From assembly GCA_045593555.1 (NCBI GenBank), contig JAZNWU010000018.1:62001-126000 (forward strand): a DNA stretch of 64,000 nt, written 5' to 3'. Source of the stretch: Fimenecus sp045593555 (GTDB lineage: Bacteria > Bacillota > Clostridia > Oscillospirales > Acutalibacteraceae). Positions 23,435 through 31,912 of this stretch are shown in pieces (positions within the stretch are counted from its first letter, which is position 1; each line of letters begins with the position of its first letter). Position numbers and translations under genes: made by a program. The notes under the pieces were generated by a model. The model worked only from the letters and a program-made list of their open reading frames with translations. It was not told the origin of the DNA and searched no databases.

Positions 23435-26059
23435 TCACTTTAACATGCCGTGATATCTGCCCATCCAGTATGGAAGAGTGTATGTTGTGGAGCCTTCCAT
23501 TTCATATGGTGAATAGGCACCGTCAAGCCTGTAAGTCAAGCTGTTGAATTTGTGGAGTGAGCGTTCATCCGGAGCGGCAACTTTCCATTGAAGATTTGAC
23601 ACACTAAGAACAACACCTATAAGCCTGATAATTTCATTGTCACTTTCTGAAAACAGCGGTTTCATCACATTAGGGTCATAGCTGAGTTCATTTGTTCCGC
23701 CAACTCCACAGTCTTCTTCAAGGTCAAGTTCTTTAATATCATCTCTATTTTCATTTGTTGCTAAGTATTTTATTGTTTCAATCGGATGACGTGATAGTGA
23801 CCATGCGGCAGTATCAATAAGGCTGTTACCGTAATAGTCTGTCTTTTCTTCATCAGGGAAAGCGAGCTGATAGATATAATACCAAAGAGGATTTTCACTG
23901 AAGCTTATTGAATACCACCAGTCGTCAATACCTTCTCTGTAATAAGTGAGTAGTTCCTCATCATCTTCCATCTGGAAAAGAAGATAGTACGCAAGCATAG
24001 CCATCTCTTCATCGGAATCGTTAAGAATCATACGATATACTGTCTTTATTGTTTTAGTTTCCATAAATGGTCTAAGTATGAGCGGAATAATCGTTGATAC
24101 GCTTGCTGCATACTCCATAATAGCCATTTTATAGCGTTCCCAGTTCTGTGTCATTATCGTTGCATATTCGTATGCAGGGTCGAGGGCCGCCATACGATAT
24201 TCGTCTTCCCATTTCTGATTACCTGTTACATAAGCAGCAAGTTTGAATGCTGTCAGAAGAACTGCTGACTGAAGAGGAGCACCACCTAAAGCCTGACCGT
24301 TATGGAAGTATGTTCTGTTAAACTTACCCCAGGTTGTAGGCTGACCTGTTCCGTCACAAAGTGAATATCCGTTATCAACAAGATGCTGTGCAAACTTTTC
24401 CATTGTATTTACAATAAGTGCTTTCAATTCAGGGTCTTCGTCGCCGAGGATATCATAAGCTAACTTATAAATAAAAAGATGACCGATAATTTCGTCTGCA
24501 CTTGTGTCACCCTTATACACAATATCAGTTAAATCATATCCACTGCCCACAAGGTCATTCCAGAGTCTTTCCGGTAACTCAGCAGAAGCGTCAACTACAA
24601 CGCCTCTTAAGTTTTCACCGTGAAGAAGGTATTCATCATCAGATGGGTCTAATGTTGAAACACCTGTTGCAGTTCCATCACCATTGTGGCTCCAATAAAT
24701 ATTACCATCAAGAGCAAAATTTTCTTCCTCAAGAGAATATGTTCTTGCCCAGAAGCCCTCAAGAAGTCTTGTTCTTTTTGCATATTGATTATCTGTTTCA
24801 ACAGTCGGGTCTTTCCAGGAGTCAGAATTGAGGACAGCAAGATTGTCAACAGACATAATGTATGTTCTACGACCGGAACTCATATAAATTTTATTCATTT
24901 CTTCAAAGGCATCTGCAGGACTGTTACCGGGAATATTCTGAGAATAATCTCCACCCTCAAGAAGAGCTTCATTTGTATAGTATTTACCCATATTCAGGTC
25001 TGAGACATTACCGTTTCTTTGTGCTCTCACATAGCTTTCTGTAGTGCCTTGACGCATTGAAATATATGTAAGGAAAAGAACTGCTTCTGTTGAAAGAGTA
25101 GCAGTTTTTCTCGCTGTTTCAATTTCCTCGGCAGTTGCATTTGGGTCATCACGAAGAACTGCGTAACGCATAAGCTCACCTGCACCATACATAGCAGTCC
25201 ACAAACCATCATTGTCGGTTTCTGATGGAACAAAGTCACCGATAGCTTCGTTATAGTATGAATTTGCCACCATACCACGTCTTGCAACATCTTCCTGAGT
25301 GTTTTCACTCATGATTGCAGCTTTGTCAGTACCATTCATTTCAACCATCTCAATATGAGTATAGCCTTCAGCCATAACTGTCCATATACCATTTCCTCCA
25401 TCAGAGAAAATAGCAAGAACATTTCCGTTACCTGAATCAGCACTGTAAAAATATCTGTCACCCATGAATCGTTGTTCGATATCACGAGGATTAGATGCAT
25501 TGTTATCTGTTCGAAGAACACCATAATCGGTAATTTCCCACACAGCACCATCAGCGGTAGTTACAGTTTTCGCATCTTTATAAGTGCTTTCATCCTTCAC
25601 GGTATCAGGAACATCTGCACTGTCACTTTTTCCATAACGAGTAACTATTTTCTGAAGAACATCATTTTCCTCTACAGCTTCACCGTTGTAATCAGTCTTT
25701 TGCTTGTTTGAATCCTTGATTTTTGTTGGTGTAGTTGTAACTGTGAGAACAACAGAAGAAGTGAGCCCGTCAGAAGTTTCTGCAGTAACAGTAACAGTAC
25801 CTTCCTTGAGTGCTGTTACTCTACCCCATTCATCAACAGAAGCAATTTCTTCCGGCTCCGTACTCCACATAAGAACACGGTTTGTAACATCAGACGAAAA
25901 AACTGCTTCAACAGTTCTTGAATCACCTATGTCCATTTCCCAGTTCTGCGGAACAACCAATCTCAATGTATTTTCATCTTCGGAACTTACTGCGACAGCA
26001 GGAATACACGCTGACCACAGCATAACGATTGAAAGAATTAATGCAACTAATTTTTTCAT
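23435..26059 (-). CDS. large secreted protein with bacterial Ig-like (Big_2) domain
   Basis: This is an 874-residue protein. It has a Lys-led signal peptide with cleavage likely near residue 24, and a Big_2 domain at about 30-107 (VLMWSTEPEEIASVDEWGRVTALKEGTVTVTAE has the usual W-x-S-x-x-x-x-I-A-x-V-x-x-x-G-x-V-x-A pattern). After a linker, about 700 residues follow that I do not recognise, rich in aromatic and acidic residues and alpha-helical in the second half (possibly an alpha/alpha toroid). There is no LPXTG or dockerin ending. It is divergent from a GH78 gene, suggesting a role in polysaccharide binding or cleavage outside the cell. AAGGAGG precedes the start. Confidence 0.7.
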   Translation of the reverse strand: MKKLVALILSIVMLWSACIPAVAVSSEDENTLRLVVPQNWEMDIGDSRTVEAVFSSDVTNRVLMWSTEPEEIASVDEWGRVTALKEGTVTVTAETSDGLTSSVVLTVTTTPTKIKDSNKQKTDYNGEAVEENDVLQKIVTRYGKSDSADVPDTVKDESTYKDAKTVTTADGAVWEITDYGVLRTDNNASNPRDIEQRFMGDRYFYSADSGNGNVLAIFSDGGNGIWTVMAEGYTHIEMVEMNGTDKAAIMSENTQEDVARRGMVANSYYNEAIGDFVPSETDNDGLWTAMYGAGELMRYAVLRDDPNATAEEIETARKTATLSTEAVLFLTYISMRQGTTESYVRAQRNGNVSDLNMGKYYTNEALLEGGDYSQNIPGNSPADAFEEMNKIYMSSGRRTYIMSVDNLAVLNSDSWKDPTVETDNQYAKRTRLLEGFWARTYSLEEENFALDGNIYWSHNGDGTATGVSTLDPSDDEYLLHGENLRGVVVDASAELPERLWNDLVGSGYDLTDIVYKGDTSADEIIGHLFIYKLAYDILGDEDPELKALIVNTMEKFAQHLVDNGYSLCDGTGQPTTWGKFNRTYFHNGQALGGAPLQSAVLLTAFKLAAYVTGNQKWEDEYRMAALDPAYEYATIMTQNWERYKMAIMEYAASVSTIIPLILRPFMETKTIKTVYRMILNDSDEEMAMLAYYLLFQMEDDEELLTYYREGIDDWWYSISFSENPLWYYIYQLAFPDEEKTDYYGNSLIDTAAWSLSRHPIETIKYLATNENRDDIKELDLEEDCGVGGTNELSYDPNVMKPLFSESDNEIIRLIGVVLSVSNLQWKVAAPDERSLHKFNSLTYRLDGAYSPYEMEGSTTYTLPYWMGRYHGMLK

Positions 26060-26343
26060 ATTTGTCCTCCTTAACGAACGGCATATCAGGATATTACTTA
26101 CAATATAATTTTAACATTGACATAAAAGAATTGCAACAGTTTTGATACAACTCATTCAATATGAATTTTTAATTGAAAAATTCTTTATATACCTGCTCGT
26201 TTACCTGTAATCTTAAACGGAGTATCAAATCGTAAACGATGTACACAAAACGGACTAATCCCCCACAAAATTAAATACTGGTATATTTCAAATATATGTG
26301 TTACAATTAGTTTTACAACCAGTAATATCAAGGGGCGTTCTAT
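26060..26343. other. divergent intergenic region with inverted repeat
   Basis: It contains the minus-strand promoter at 26108-26136 and, for the plus-strand GH78 gene, a possible -10 TACAAT at 26302-26307 with a poor -35. TCGTTTAC (26197-26204) and GTAAACGA (26232-26239) form an 8-bp inverted repeat 35 bp centre to centre, a candidate operator for a regulator of both genes. Confidence 0.5.
26108..26136 (-). promoter_or_regulatory. promoter of the large secreted protein gene
   Basis: Minus strand: TTGCAA (26136-26131), a 17-bp spacer, TAAAAT (26113-26108), about 50 bp before the start. Confidence 0.7.
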
Positions 26344-28680
26344 ATGCAATTTCTACAGACACTTATTTCTTATCTTGCAATAGCATTAGCTTGTATTTCT
26401 TCATTTTTTTCGTGGGGTGAAGCAGTAATGATACCATATACAAATGATTACGAGATTCCGGACAGCATTCCCGAATATCAGGTAATTTCTACCGAAGAAA
26501 AAAATGACTGGCAGGCAAAATGGATTTGGGACAAGGAAAACCTTACAGAGAAAAATGTCTGGATGTGCTATAATAAAAAGATTACTCTCGACAAAGTTCC
26601 CGAAGAACTTATTGCTGACATCTCTGCTGACTCGAAATATTGGCTTTACATAAACGGAGAAACCGTTGTTTTTGAAGGGAATTTGAAAAGAGGTCCCGAT
26701 AAAAACAGTGGTTATTATGACAGTATAGATATTGCACCATATCTTAAAGAGGGTGAAAATTCGATTTGTGCTCTGGTATGGTACTGGGATAATGAAACAA
26801 GTTATTCTTATAGTGGAAGTGGTCAGGGTGGATTCCTTTTTGAGGCCATAAATGAAAACATTACTATAATTTCTGACAACAGTTGGAAAGTAAAAAGAAA
26901 TAGTGCTTATATTGATAGTTCCCTTTATCCACCTAATTACAGACTTCCCGAATACAGCATTTATTTTGATGCAAGGGAAGATGTGAGTGATTGGATAAAT
27001 GTTGATTTTGATGTTTCATCATGGGAAAATGCAACCGAATATAGTGTCGGTGGTGAAGGGGCTTATGGCAAGCTTTATCCGAGAGGAATACCTTTTTTAA
27101 AGGATTACGGTCTTAAGGATTATGAAAATTCAAAGGATTACGAAAACTATACTGTGAAGAAGCTATTTGGTGAAAAAATCACCGTAGACATTCCTTACAA
27201 TGCACAGGTTACACCATATCTTAAAGTCATTGCACCTGAAGGTAAAAAGATTCGCATAACAACTGAAAACACTTTAATCGGTGCAGTTTCAGCCACCTAT
27301 ATAACCAAAGAGGGCGAACAGGAGTTTGAGGCTTTAGGCTGGTTTAACGGAGAACACATTACTTATAAAATACCAAAAGGCGTTACGGTTGTTTCTCTTC
27401 AGTACCGTGAAACGGGATATGACAGCTCATTCAGTGGCAACTTCAAGTGCGACGATGAATTTATGAATTCTCTGTGGCAAAAATCTCTGCGTACACTTTA
27501 TGTTACAATGCGTGACAATTTTATGGACTGTCCCGACAGAGAAAGAGCACAATGGTGGGGCGATGTTACAAGTGAAATGATAATGACCATGTACTCCATG
27601 GACAGCAATTCCTACCTGCTGTATCAAAAAGGTGTCGAGGCAATGCTTTCTCACATTGACGATACAAAAGTGCTTCAGACAGTTGTACCTATAAACGGTG
27701 ACTATTTTGAACTTCCCGTTCAACAACTTGCAGGAATAGTAGGTTTCCTTACTTACTATGAATATACCGGTGACAAGGCTTTTATTGAAAAGGTATATGA
27801 TGCATCCCTTGACTATCTCAAGCTTTGGGAAATGGGTGAAAATAATCTTGTTGTTCATCGTAGTGGCTCTTGGGATTGGCCTGACTGGGGCAAAAAGGCA
27901 GATATGACAGCCATCGAAAATGCATGGGTTTACTATGCTCTTTCTGCCACAGAAGAAATGGCAAATATTTTAGGAAAAAACGAAGATATCTCATTTATTA
28001 CTGAAAGAAAAGATACTATCGAAAAAGGCTATAAAGCCCTTTGGACAGAGGATGGCTTTAAAAGTGAAGATGCTAAAAAACCTGACGACAGAGCCAATGC
28101 TCTTGCAGTTTTATCAGGACTTGCAGACAAGGAACAGTATGCTACCATTACAAATGTGCTGACAACAACTAAAAACTCAAGTCCGTATATGGAATATTAT
28201 GTTCTTGAAGCCCTTTGTAAAATGGGAGAATATGAATCGGCATATAACCGAATCAAGGACAGATATGAGGATATGGTGAACGAGGATTACTCTACTCTCT
28301 GGGAGTTCTGGAACTCCTGGAGTGGTACAATGAATCACGCATGGAGTGGTGGACCTCTTGTTATAATGAGTAAGCATTTTGCAGGTATCACACCCCTTGA
28401 ATCAGGTTATGAAAAGGTTAAAATTGACCCTCAATACACTTTATCCGACAGCATAGACTGTACTGTTCCAAGTGTAAAAGGGTTAATCACCTTGAATTAT
28501 GAAAAGGCTGATGGAAATTATAATATCGACCTTATTATTCCACAAGATATGAATGCTGTTGTATATGTGCCGACGGGTGCCGTGGTAAAAATCAATTCAG
28601 AGGTTTATTACCAGAATGGTGAGTATATAAACGGTGAAACCGGTAATGTGGAAATCGTGGAAAAAGAACGCGTTAACTGA
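26344..28680 (+). CDS. GH78-like alpha-L-rhamnosidase
   Basis: This is a 778-residue protein with a hydrophobic N-terminus (residues 5-25, signal peptide or anchor). A beta-sandwich region has the AKWIW start common in rhamnosidases, followed by a carbohydrate-binding sandwich (about 90-230), an (alpha/alpha)6 catalytic barrel (about 370-690) and a short C-terminal beta domain. The motif FMDCPDRERAQWWGD at residues 393-407 carries the conserved acidic residues of the GH78 active site. It would remove terminal L-rhamnose from plant or bacterial glycans at the cell surface. The gene is divergent from the Ig-like secreted protein. Exact substrate is not readable. Confidence 0.8.
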   Translation: MQFLQTLISYLAIALACISSFFSWGEAVMIPYTNDYEIPDSIPEYQVISTEEKNDWQAKWIWDKENLTEKNVWMCYNKKITLDKVPEELIADISADSKYWLYINGETVVFEGNLKRGPDKNSGYYDSIDIAPYLKEGENSICALVWYWDNETSYSYSGSGQGGFLFEAINENITIISDNSWKVKRNSAYIDSSLYPPNYRLPEYSIYFDAREDVSDWINVDFDVSSWENATEYSVGGEGAYGKLYPRGIPFLKDYGLKDYENSKDYENYTVKKLFGEKITVDIPYNAQVTPYLKVIAPEGKKIRITTENTLIGAVSATYITKEGEQEFEALGWFNGEHITYKIPKGVTVVSLQYRETGYDSSFSGNFKCDDEFMNSLWQKSLRTLYVTMRDNFMDCPDRERAQWWGDVTSEMIMTMYSMDSNSYLLYQKGVEAMLSHIDDTKVLQTVVPINGDYFELPVQQLAGIVGFLTYYEYTGDKAFIEKVYDASLDYLKLWEMGENNLVVHRSGSWDWPDWGKKADMTAIENAWVYYALSATEEMANILGKNEDISFITERKDTIEKGYKALWTEDGFKSEDAKKPDDRANALAVLSGLADKEQYATITNVLTTTKNSSPYMEYYVLEALCKMGEYESAYNRIKDRYEDMVNEDYSTLWEFWNSWSGTMNHAWSGGPLVIMSKHFAGITPLESGYEKVKIDPQYTLSDSIDCTVPSVKGLITLNYEKADGNYNIDLIIPQDMNAVVYVPTGAVVKINSEVYYQNGEYINGETGNVEIVEKERVN

Positions 28681-28706
28681 TAAGGGAAATTATAATTCAT
28701 CGGACA

Positions 28707-28738
28707 AAAGCAACAGCTTAAAAACTGTTGCTTTTTTA
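28707..28738 (+). terminator. terminator of the GH78 gene
   Basis: AAAAGCAACAG/CTGTTGCTTTT stem (28707-28716 with 28725-28735) followed by TTTTATTT. Confidence 0.85.
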
Positions 28739-28794
28739 TTTGTGAATGGTATAATTTATATATATTCAAGTACTATTATGAAAGAAGTGGAAAT

Positions 28795-30339
28795 ATGGTA
28801 AAAAACTATGATGCTGTCGTTATCGGTGCAGGTAACGGCGGACTTGTGGCATCAGCACGTCTTGCCAAAGAGGGAAAAAAGACGTTGCTTATTGAACGTC
28901 ATAATTTGCCCGGTGGTTTTGCTACTAGCTTTGTAAGAGGTAGATTTGAATTTGAAGCATCACTTCATGAGCTTTGTGGTATCGGCTCAATTACAGGAAA
29001 ATCACCATTGTTGAAGATTTTTCAAGAGGTTGGTGCAGCAGATAAAATAGAATGGATTGCACTTGATGAAGCATACAGATTACTCACATTGGATGAAAAT
29101 GAAAAGTGTGACTATTTAATGCCTTTGGGTAAGGATGCCTTTATAGCTAAGCTTGAGGAATATGACCCGGGGTCTGCTCCTGTAGTTACAAAGATTTTTG
29201 ACCTTATTGAAAGTATTGAAAAGACTTTGGATTTTGTAAGCAACATCGATGATTTCAAGCCATCAATGATAAAAGAAATTTTTTCAGAGCATACAGATTT
29301 TCTTAAGGTTGCAAACTATTCTGTTGACGAAGTGTTGAAATCATTCGGGGCAAGTCAGAAAACAAGGGATATTCTTAATGGATATTGGTGTTACCTTGGT
29401 CAACCTACAGATGAACTTAATGTTATCCACTATTTCACAATGCTTCACTCATATATTATTGATGGTGCTGTTATTCCAAGAGGAAGAAGCCATCAGATAA
29501 GTACTGCTTTGCTTGAGGCATTTACTGAAAATGGTGGTGAGGCTTGGTTCAACACAAGCGTTAAGAAAATCAATGTTGAAAACGGCGTAGCAACAGGTGT
29601 TGTTCTTGATGATGGTACACAAATAAATGCTAAAGCAATTATCTGTAATGCTTCGCCATATAATGCCTTTACAAAACTTATAGATGAAAATGCTATTCCT
29701 GAGAAACTTAAAAAGGAAGTAAATGCTAAAACTTTGGGTGCAAAGGGCTTTGCAGTATTTTTGGGACTTAATCGGTCTGCAGATGAGTTGGGACTTAACA
29801 ACCACACTTATTTCATTTATCCTACTAACGATAACAGAAAGTGCTACGAACTCAGCAAACATATTGAAACAAATGATGTTCAGGCAACTGTTTGCCTTAA
29901 CAGAGCCTTTGATGATTGTTCACCTGAAGGCACAAGCATCCTTTACATGACCTCAATTTTTGCAGGAGATGAATGGAGCAAGGTTTCTGTTAAGGATTAC
30001 CATAAAACAAAGTATGCCTTTGCAGAAAAAATGATAGATAATTTTGAAAAAGCAACAGGTGTTAAAATTAAAGATTATATTGAAGAAATCGAAATTGCAA
30101 CACCAATGACTTATGCCCGTTATACAGATGCTCCTGCAGGCACTATCTACGGATATGAGGCAACTAAAGAAGACGGTATTGTTAAAAGAATCGTTTTTGA
30201 TTTGATAGACAAAGGTATTCCGGGACTTTATTTTGCAGGTGGCTATACTACAAGACACATGGGTTATTCACCAAGCTACACAACCGGTGATATGGCAGCA
30301 AAGGCTGCAATACTCGCTATGGAAAAGGAGGTAAAGTAA
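28795..30339 (+). CDS. CrtI/retinol-saturase-like FAD oxidoreductase
   Basis: This is a 514-residue flavoprotein. The N-terminal dinucleotide fold is VVIGAGNGGLVASARLAKEG (8-27) with the acidic E-R end of the second strand (LLIERHN), PGGFATSF after it, and a C-terminal FAD segment GIPGLYFAGGYTTRHMGYSPSYTTGDMAA. This is the layout of phytoene desaturase/retinol saturase-type enzymes that reduce or desaturate C=C bonds in lipophilic substrates. It begins a three-gene operon whose second gene abuts it (TAA then ATG), giving an electron-transfer partner. The substrate is unknown; a lipid, polyprenoid or steroid-like molecule would fit the family. Confidence 0.8.
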   Translation: MVKNYDAVVIGAGNGGLVASARLAKEGKKTLLIERHNLPGGFATSFVRGRFEFEASLHELCGIGSITGKSPLLKIFQEVGAADKIEWIALDEAYRLLTLDENEKCDYLMPLGKDAFIAKLEEYDPGSAPVVTKIFDLIESIEKTLDFVSNIDDFKPSMIKEIFSEHTDFLKVANYSVDEVLKSFGASQKTRDILNGYWCYLGQPTDELNVIHYFTMLHSYIIDGAVIPRGRSHQISTALLEAFTENGGEAWFNTSVKKINVENGVATGVVLDDGTQINAKAIICNASPYNAFTKLIDENAIPEKLKKEVNAKTLGAKGFAVFLGLNRSADELGLNNHTYFIYPTNDNRKCYELSKHIETNDVQATVCLNRAFDDCSPEGTSILYMTSIFAGDEWSKVSVKDYHKTKYAFAEKMIDNFEKATGVKIKDYIEEIEIATPMTYARYTDAPAGTIYGYEATKEDGIVKRIVFDLIDKGIPGLYFAGGYTTRHMGYSPSYTTGDMAAKAAILAMEKEVK

Positions 30340-31506
30340 ATGAGCAAGAAAAAGTTTTCTGTAAACGGCACTTTCAAGGACAGTGTGAATACAATAAAGT
30401 TTTTAACAGAGAGAAAACAGTTTATAGACAGTGCCAATGCGACTTTACCAACCCGTACTGATGATTTTGGTGTAAATAAGGTTGCTAAAAGCCTTCACCC
30501 TAAAGAGCAAAAACTTGTAATCAGCAGAATTGAAGAACACAAAGATATTGCAAAGAGTTATTATTTTAAAAGCGAAACAAAACTTGCATATTTTAAGGCA
30601 GGTCAATATCTTACATTTAAGCTTGAAATAGGCAATTCAGTTGTTACCCGTTCCTATTCAATAGCCTCCTCCCCTGCAACTGCATTAAATGGTGAATATC
30701 AGATTACTGTTAAACGCATTGCTGATGGCTTTGTTTCCGATTATATTCTCGATAACTGGAGCGTAGGAGATGAAGTTACTGCTTATGCACCGGAAGGTAA
30801 TATGACATATTGTCCGTTAAGAGATGCCGAAAATATCGTTGCTATCGCTGGTGGTAGTGGTATCACTCCATTCCTTTCACTTGCAAGAGCAATTGACCAG
30901 GGTGATGAAGATTGTAGCCTTACTTTGCTCTATGGTTGCAGAACATCGGACGAAATTCTTTTCAAAGCAGAACTCGACTCACTTTCTGAGAAAAATGAGA
31001 AAATCAACGTGGTTTACGTGTTGAGTCACAGTGACGAAGAAGGCTATGAAAAAGGCTTTGTGAGTGCAGATATTATAAAGAAATATGCTCCCCATGAGAA
31101 TTACAGCATTTTTGTTTGTGGTCCGGGAGGATTATATAAATTCCTTGAAACAGAACTTCCAAAACTTGAAATTGAAAGAAAATATATTCGTTTTGAAGTT
31201 TTTTCTTCCGGTAAAAAGACAGAAGAACCAAAAAAATTCAGTATTACGGTTATTAATCGTGGAAATGAGTCTGTAATTAAAGCAAACAGTAATGAAACTG
31301 TGCTTTGTGCATTTGAACGAGCAGGCATAGAAGTTCCTGCAAGATGTCACACAGGTGAATGTGGTTTTTGCAGAAGTAAACTTGTAAGTGGTAAGGTTTA
31401 TATCCCCGAAGGCGAAGACAAGCGTCGTATAGCAGATATACAGTTTAATTTCATACATCCTTGCTGTTGTTATCCTGAAAGCGACCTTATTATAAGGATT
31501 AATTAG
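30340..31506 (+). CDS. FAD/NAD(P)H reductase fused to 2Fe-2S ferredoxin
   Basis: This is a 388-residue protein with three modules. The first is an N-terminal extension of about 60 residues. The second is a ferredoxin-NADP reductase-like FAD domain (RSYSIAS, about 107-113) with a nucleotide-binding domain (AGGSGITPFLSLAR, about 170-183, and FVCGPGGLY). The third is a plant-type ferredoxin at the C-terminus with C336, C341, C344 and a fourth Cys among C375-C377. This is the domain order of class IA/III oxygenase reductases. It probably passes electrons from NAD(P)H to the upstream flavoprotein or another partner. The gene starts directly at the preceding stop codon, with AAAGGAGG inside the upstream gene. 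Confidence 0.85.
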   Translation: MSKKKFSVNGTFKDSVNTIKFLTERKQFIDSANATLPTRTDDFGVNKVAKSLHPKEQKLVISRIEEHKDIAKSYYFKSETKLAYFKAGQYLTFKLEIGNSVVTRSYSIASSPATALNGEYQITVKRIADGFVSDYILDNWSVGDEVTAYAPEGNMTYCPLRDAENIVAIAGGSGITPFLSLARAIDQGDEDCSLTLLYGCRTSDEILFKAELDSLSEKNEKINVVYVLSHSDEEGYEKGFVSADIIKKYAPHENYSIFVCGPGGLYKFLETELPKLEIERKYIRFEVFSSGKKTEEPKKFSITVINRGNESVIKANSNETVLCAFERAGIEVPARCHTGECGFCRSKLVSGKVYIPEGEDKRRIADIQFNFIHPCCCYPESDLIIRIN

Positions 31507-31512
31507 TGAATT

Positions 31513-31845
31513 ATGGCAATAACAATAAACATTTATTATTCAGGTACAAATGGAAATGCGAAACAATTCGCAGAAGAAATGACTTCAACCGGTATTGTTG
31601 ACGAAATCCGTGCTGAAAATGGCAATCTGAAATACGAATACTTTTTTCCAATGAATGATGATGAAACTGTTCTCTTAATCGACAGTTGGAAAAACCAAGA
31701 ATCAATCGACATACACCACAAGTCACCTATGATGCAAAAAATCATTGATTTGCGTGAAAAGTATGATTTAAGTATGAAGGTTGAACGCTACATTACCGAC
31801 GAATCAGGCATACCTGAACAGGACAAAAAATTTATAAAAGAGTAA
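31513..31845 (+). CDS. ABM-domain (YgiN-like) monooxygenase
   Basis: This is a 110-residue single-domain protein of the antibiotic biosynthesis monooxygenase (ABM) dimeric alpha/beta-barrel fold. It shows the alternating strand-helix layout, the FAEEM helix, LLIDSWKNQESIDIHHKSPMM (strand, conserved W and H in the helix) and a final strand before the tail. Relatives are quinol monooxygenases (YgiN) and small oxygenases acting on quinones or polyketides. It is the third gene of the redox operon, 6 bp after the reductase, and is followed by a terminator. Confidence 0.8.
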   Translation: MAITINIYYSGTNGNAKQFAEEMTSTGIVDEIRAENGNLKYEYFFPMNDDETVLLIDSWKNQESIDIHHKSPMMQKIIDLREKYDLSMKVERYITDESGIPEQDKKFIKE

Positions 31846-31878
31846 AGAAAGTCTGACTTTCTGAACGAACAACACAAA

Positions 31879-31912
31879 AGGCAGTGCATTTTCGTACACT
31901 GCCTGATTTTTT
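31879..31912. terminator. terminator between convergent genes
   Basis: AGGCAGTG/CACTGCCT (31879-31886 with 31897-31904) is followed by GATTTTTTATTT on the plus strand. On the minus strand only TTTT follows, so termination of the GH127 gene there is weaker. Confidence 0.85.
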
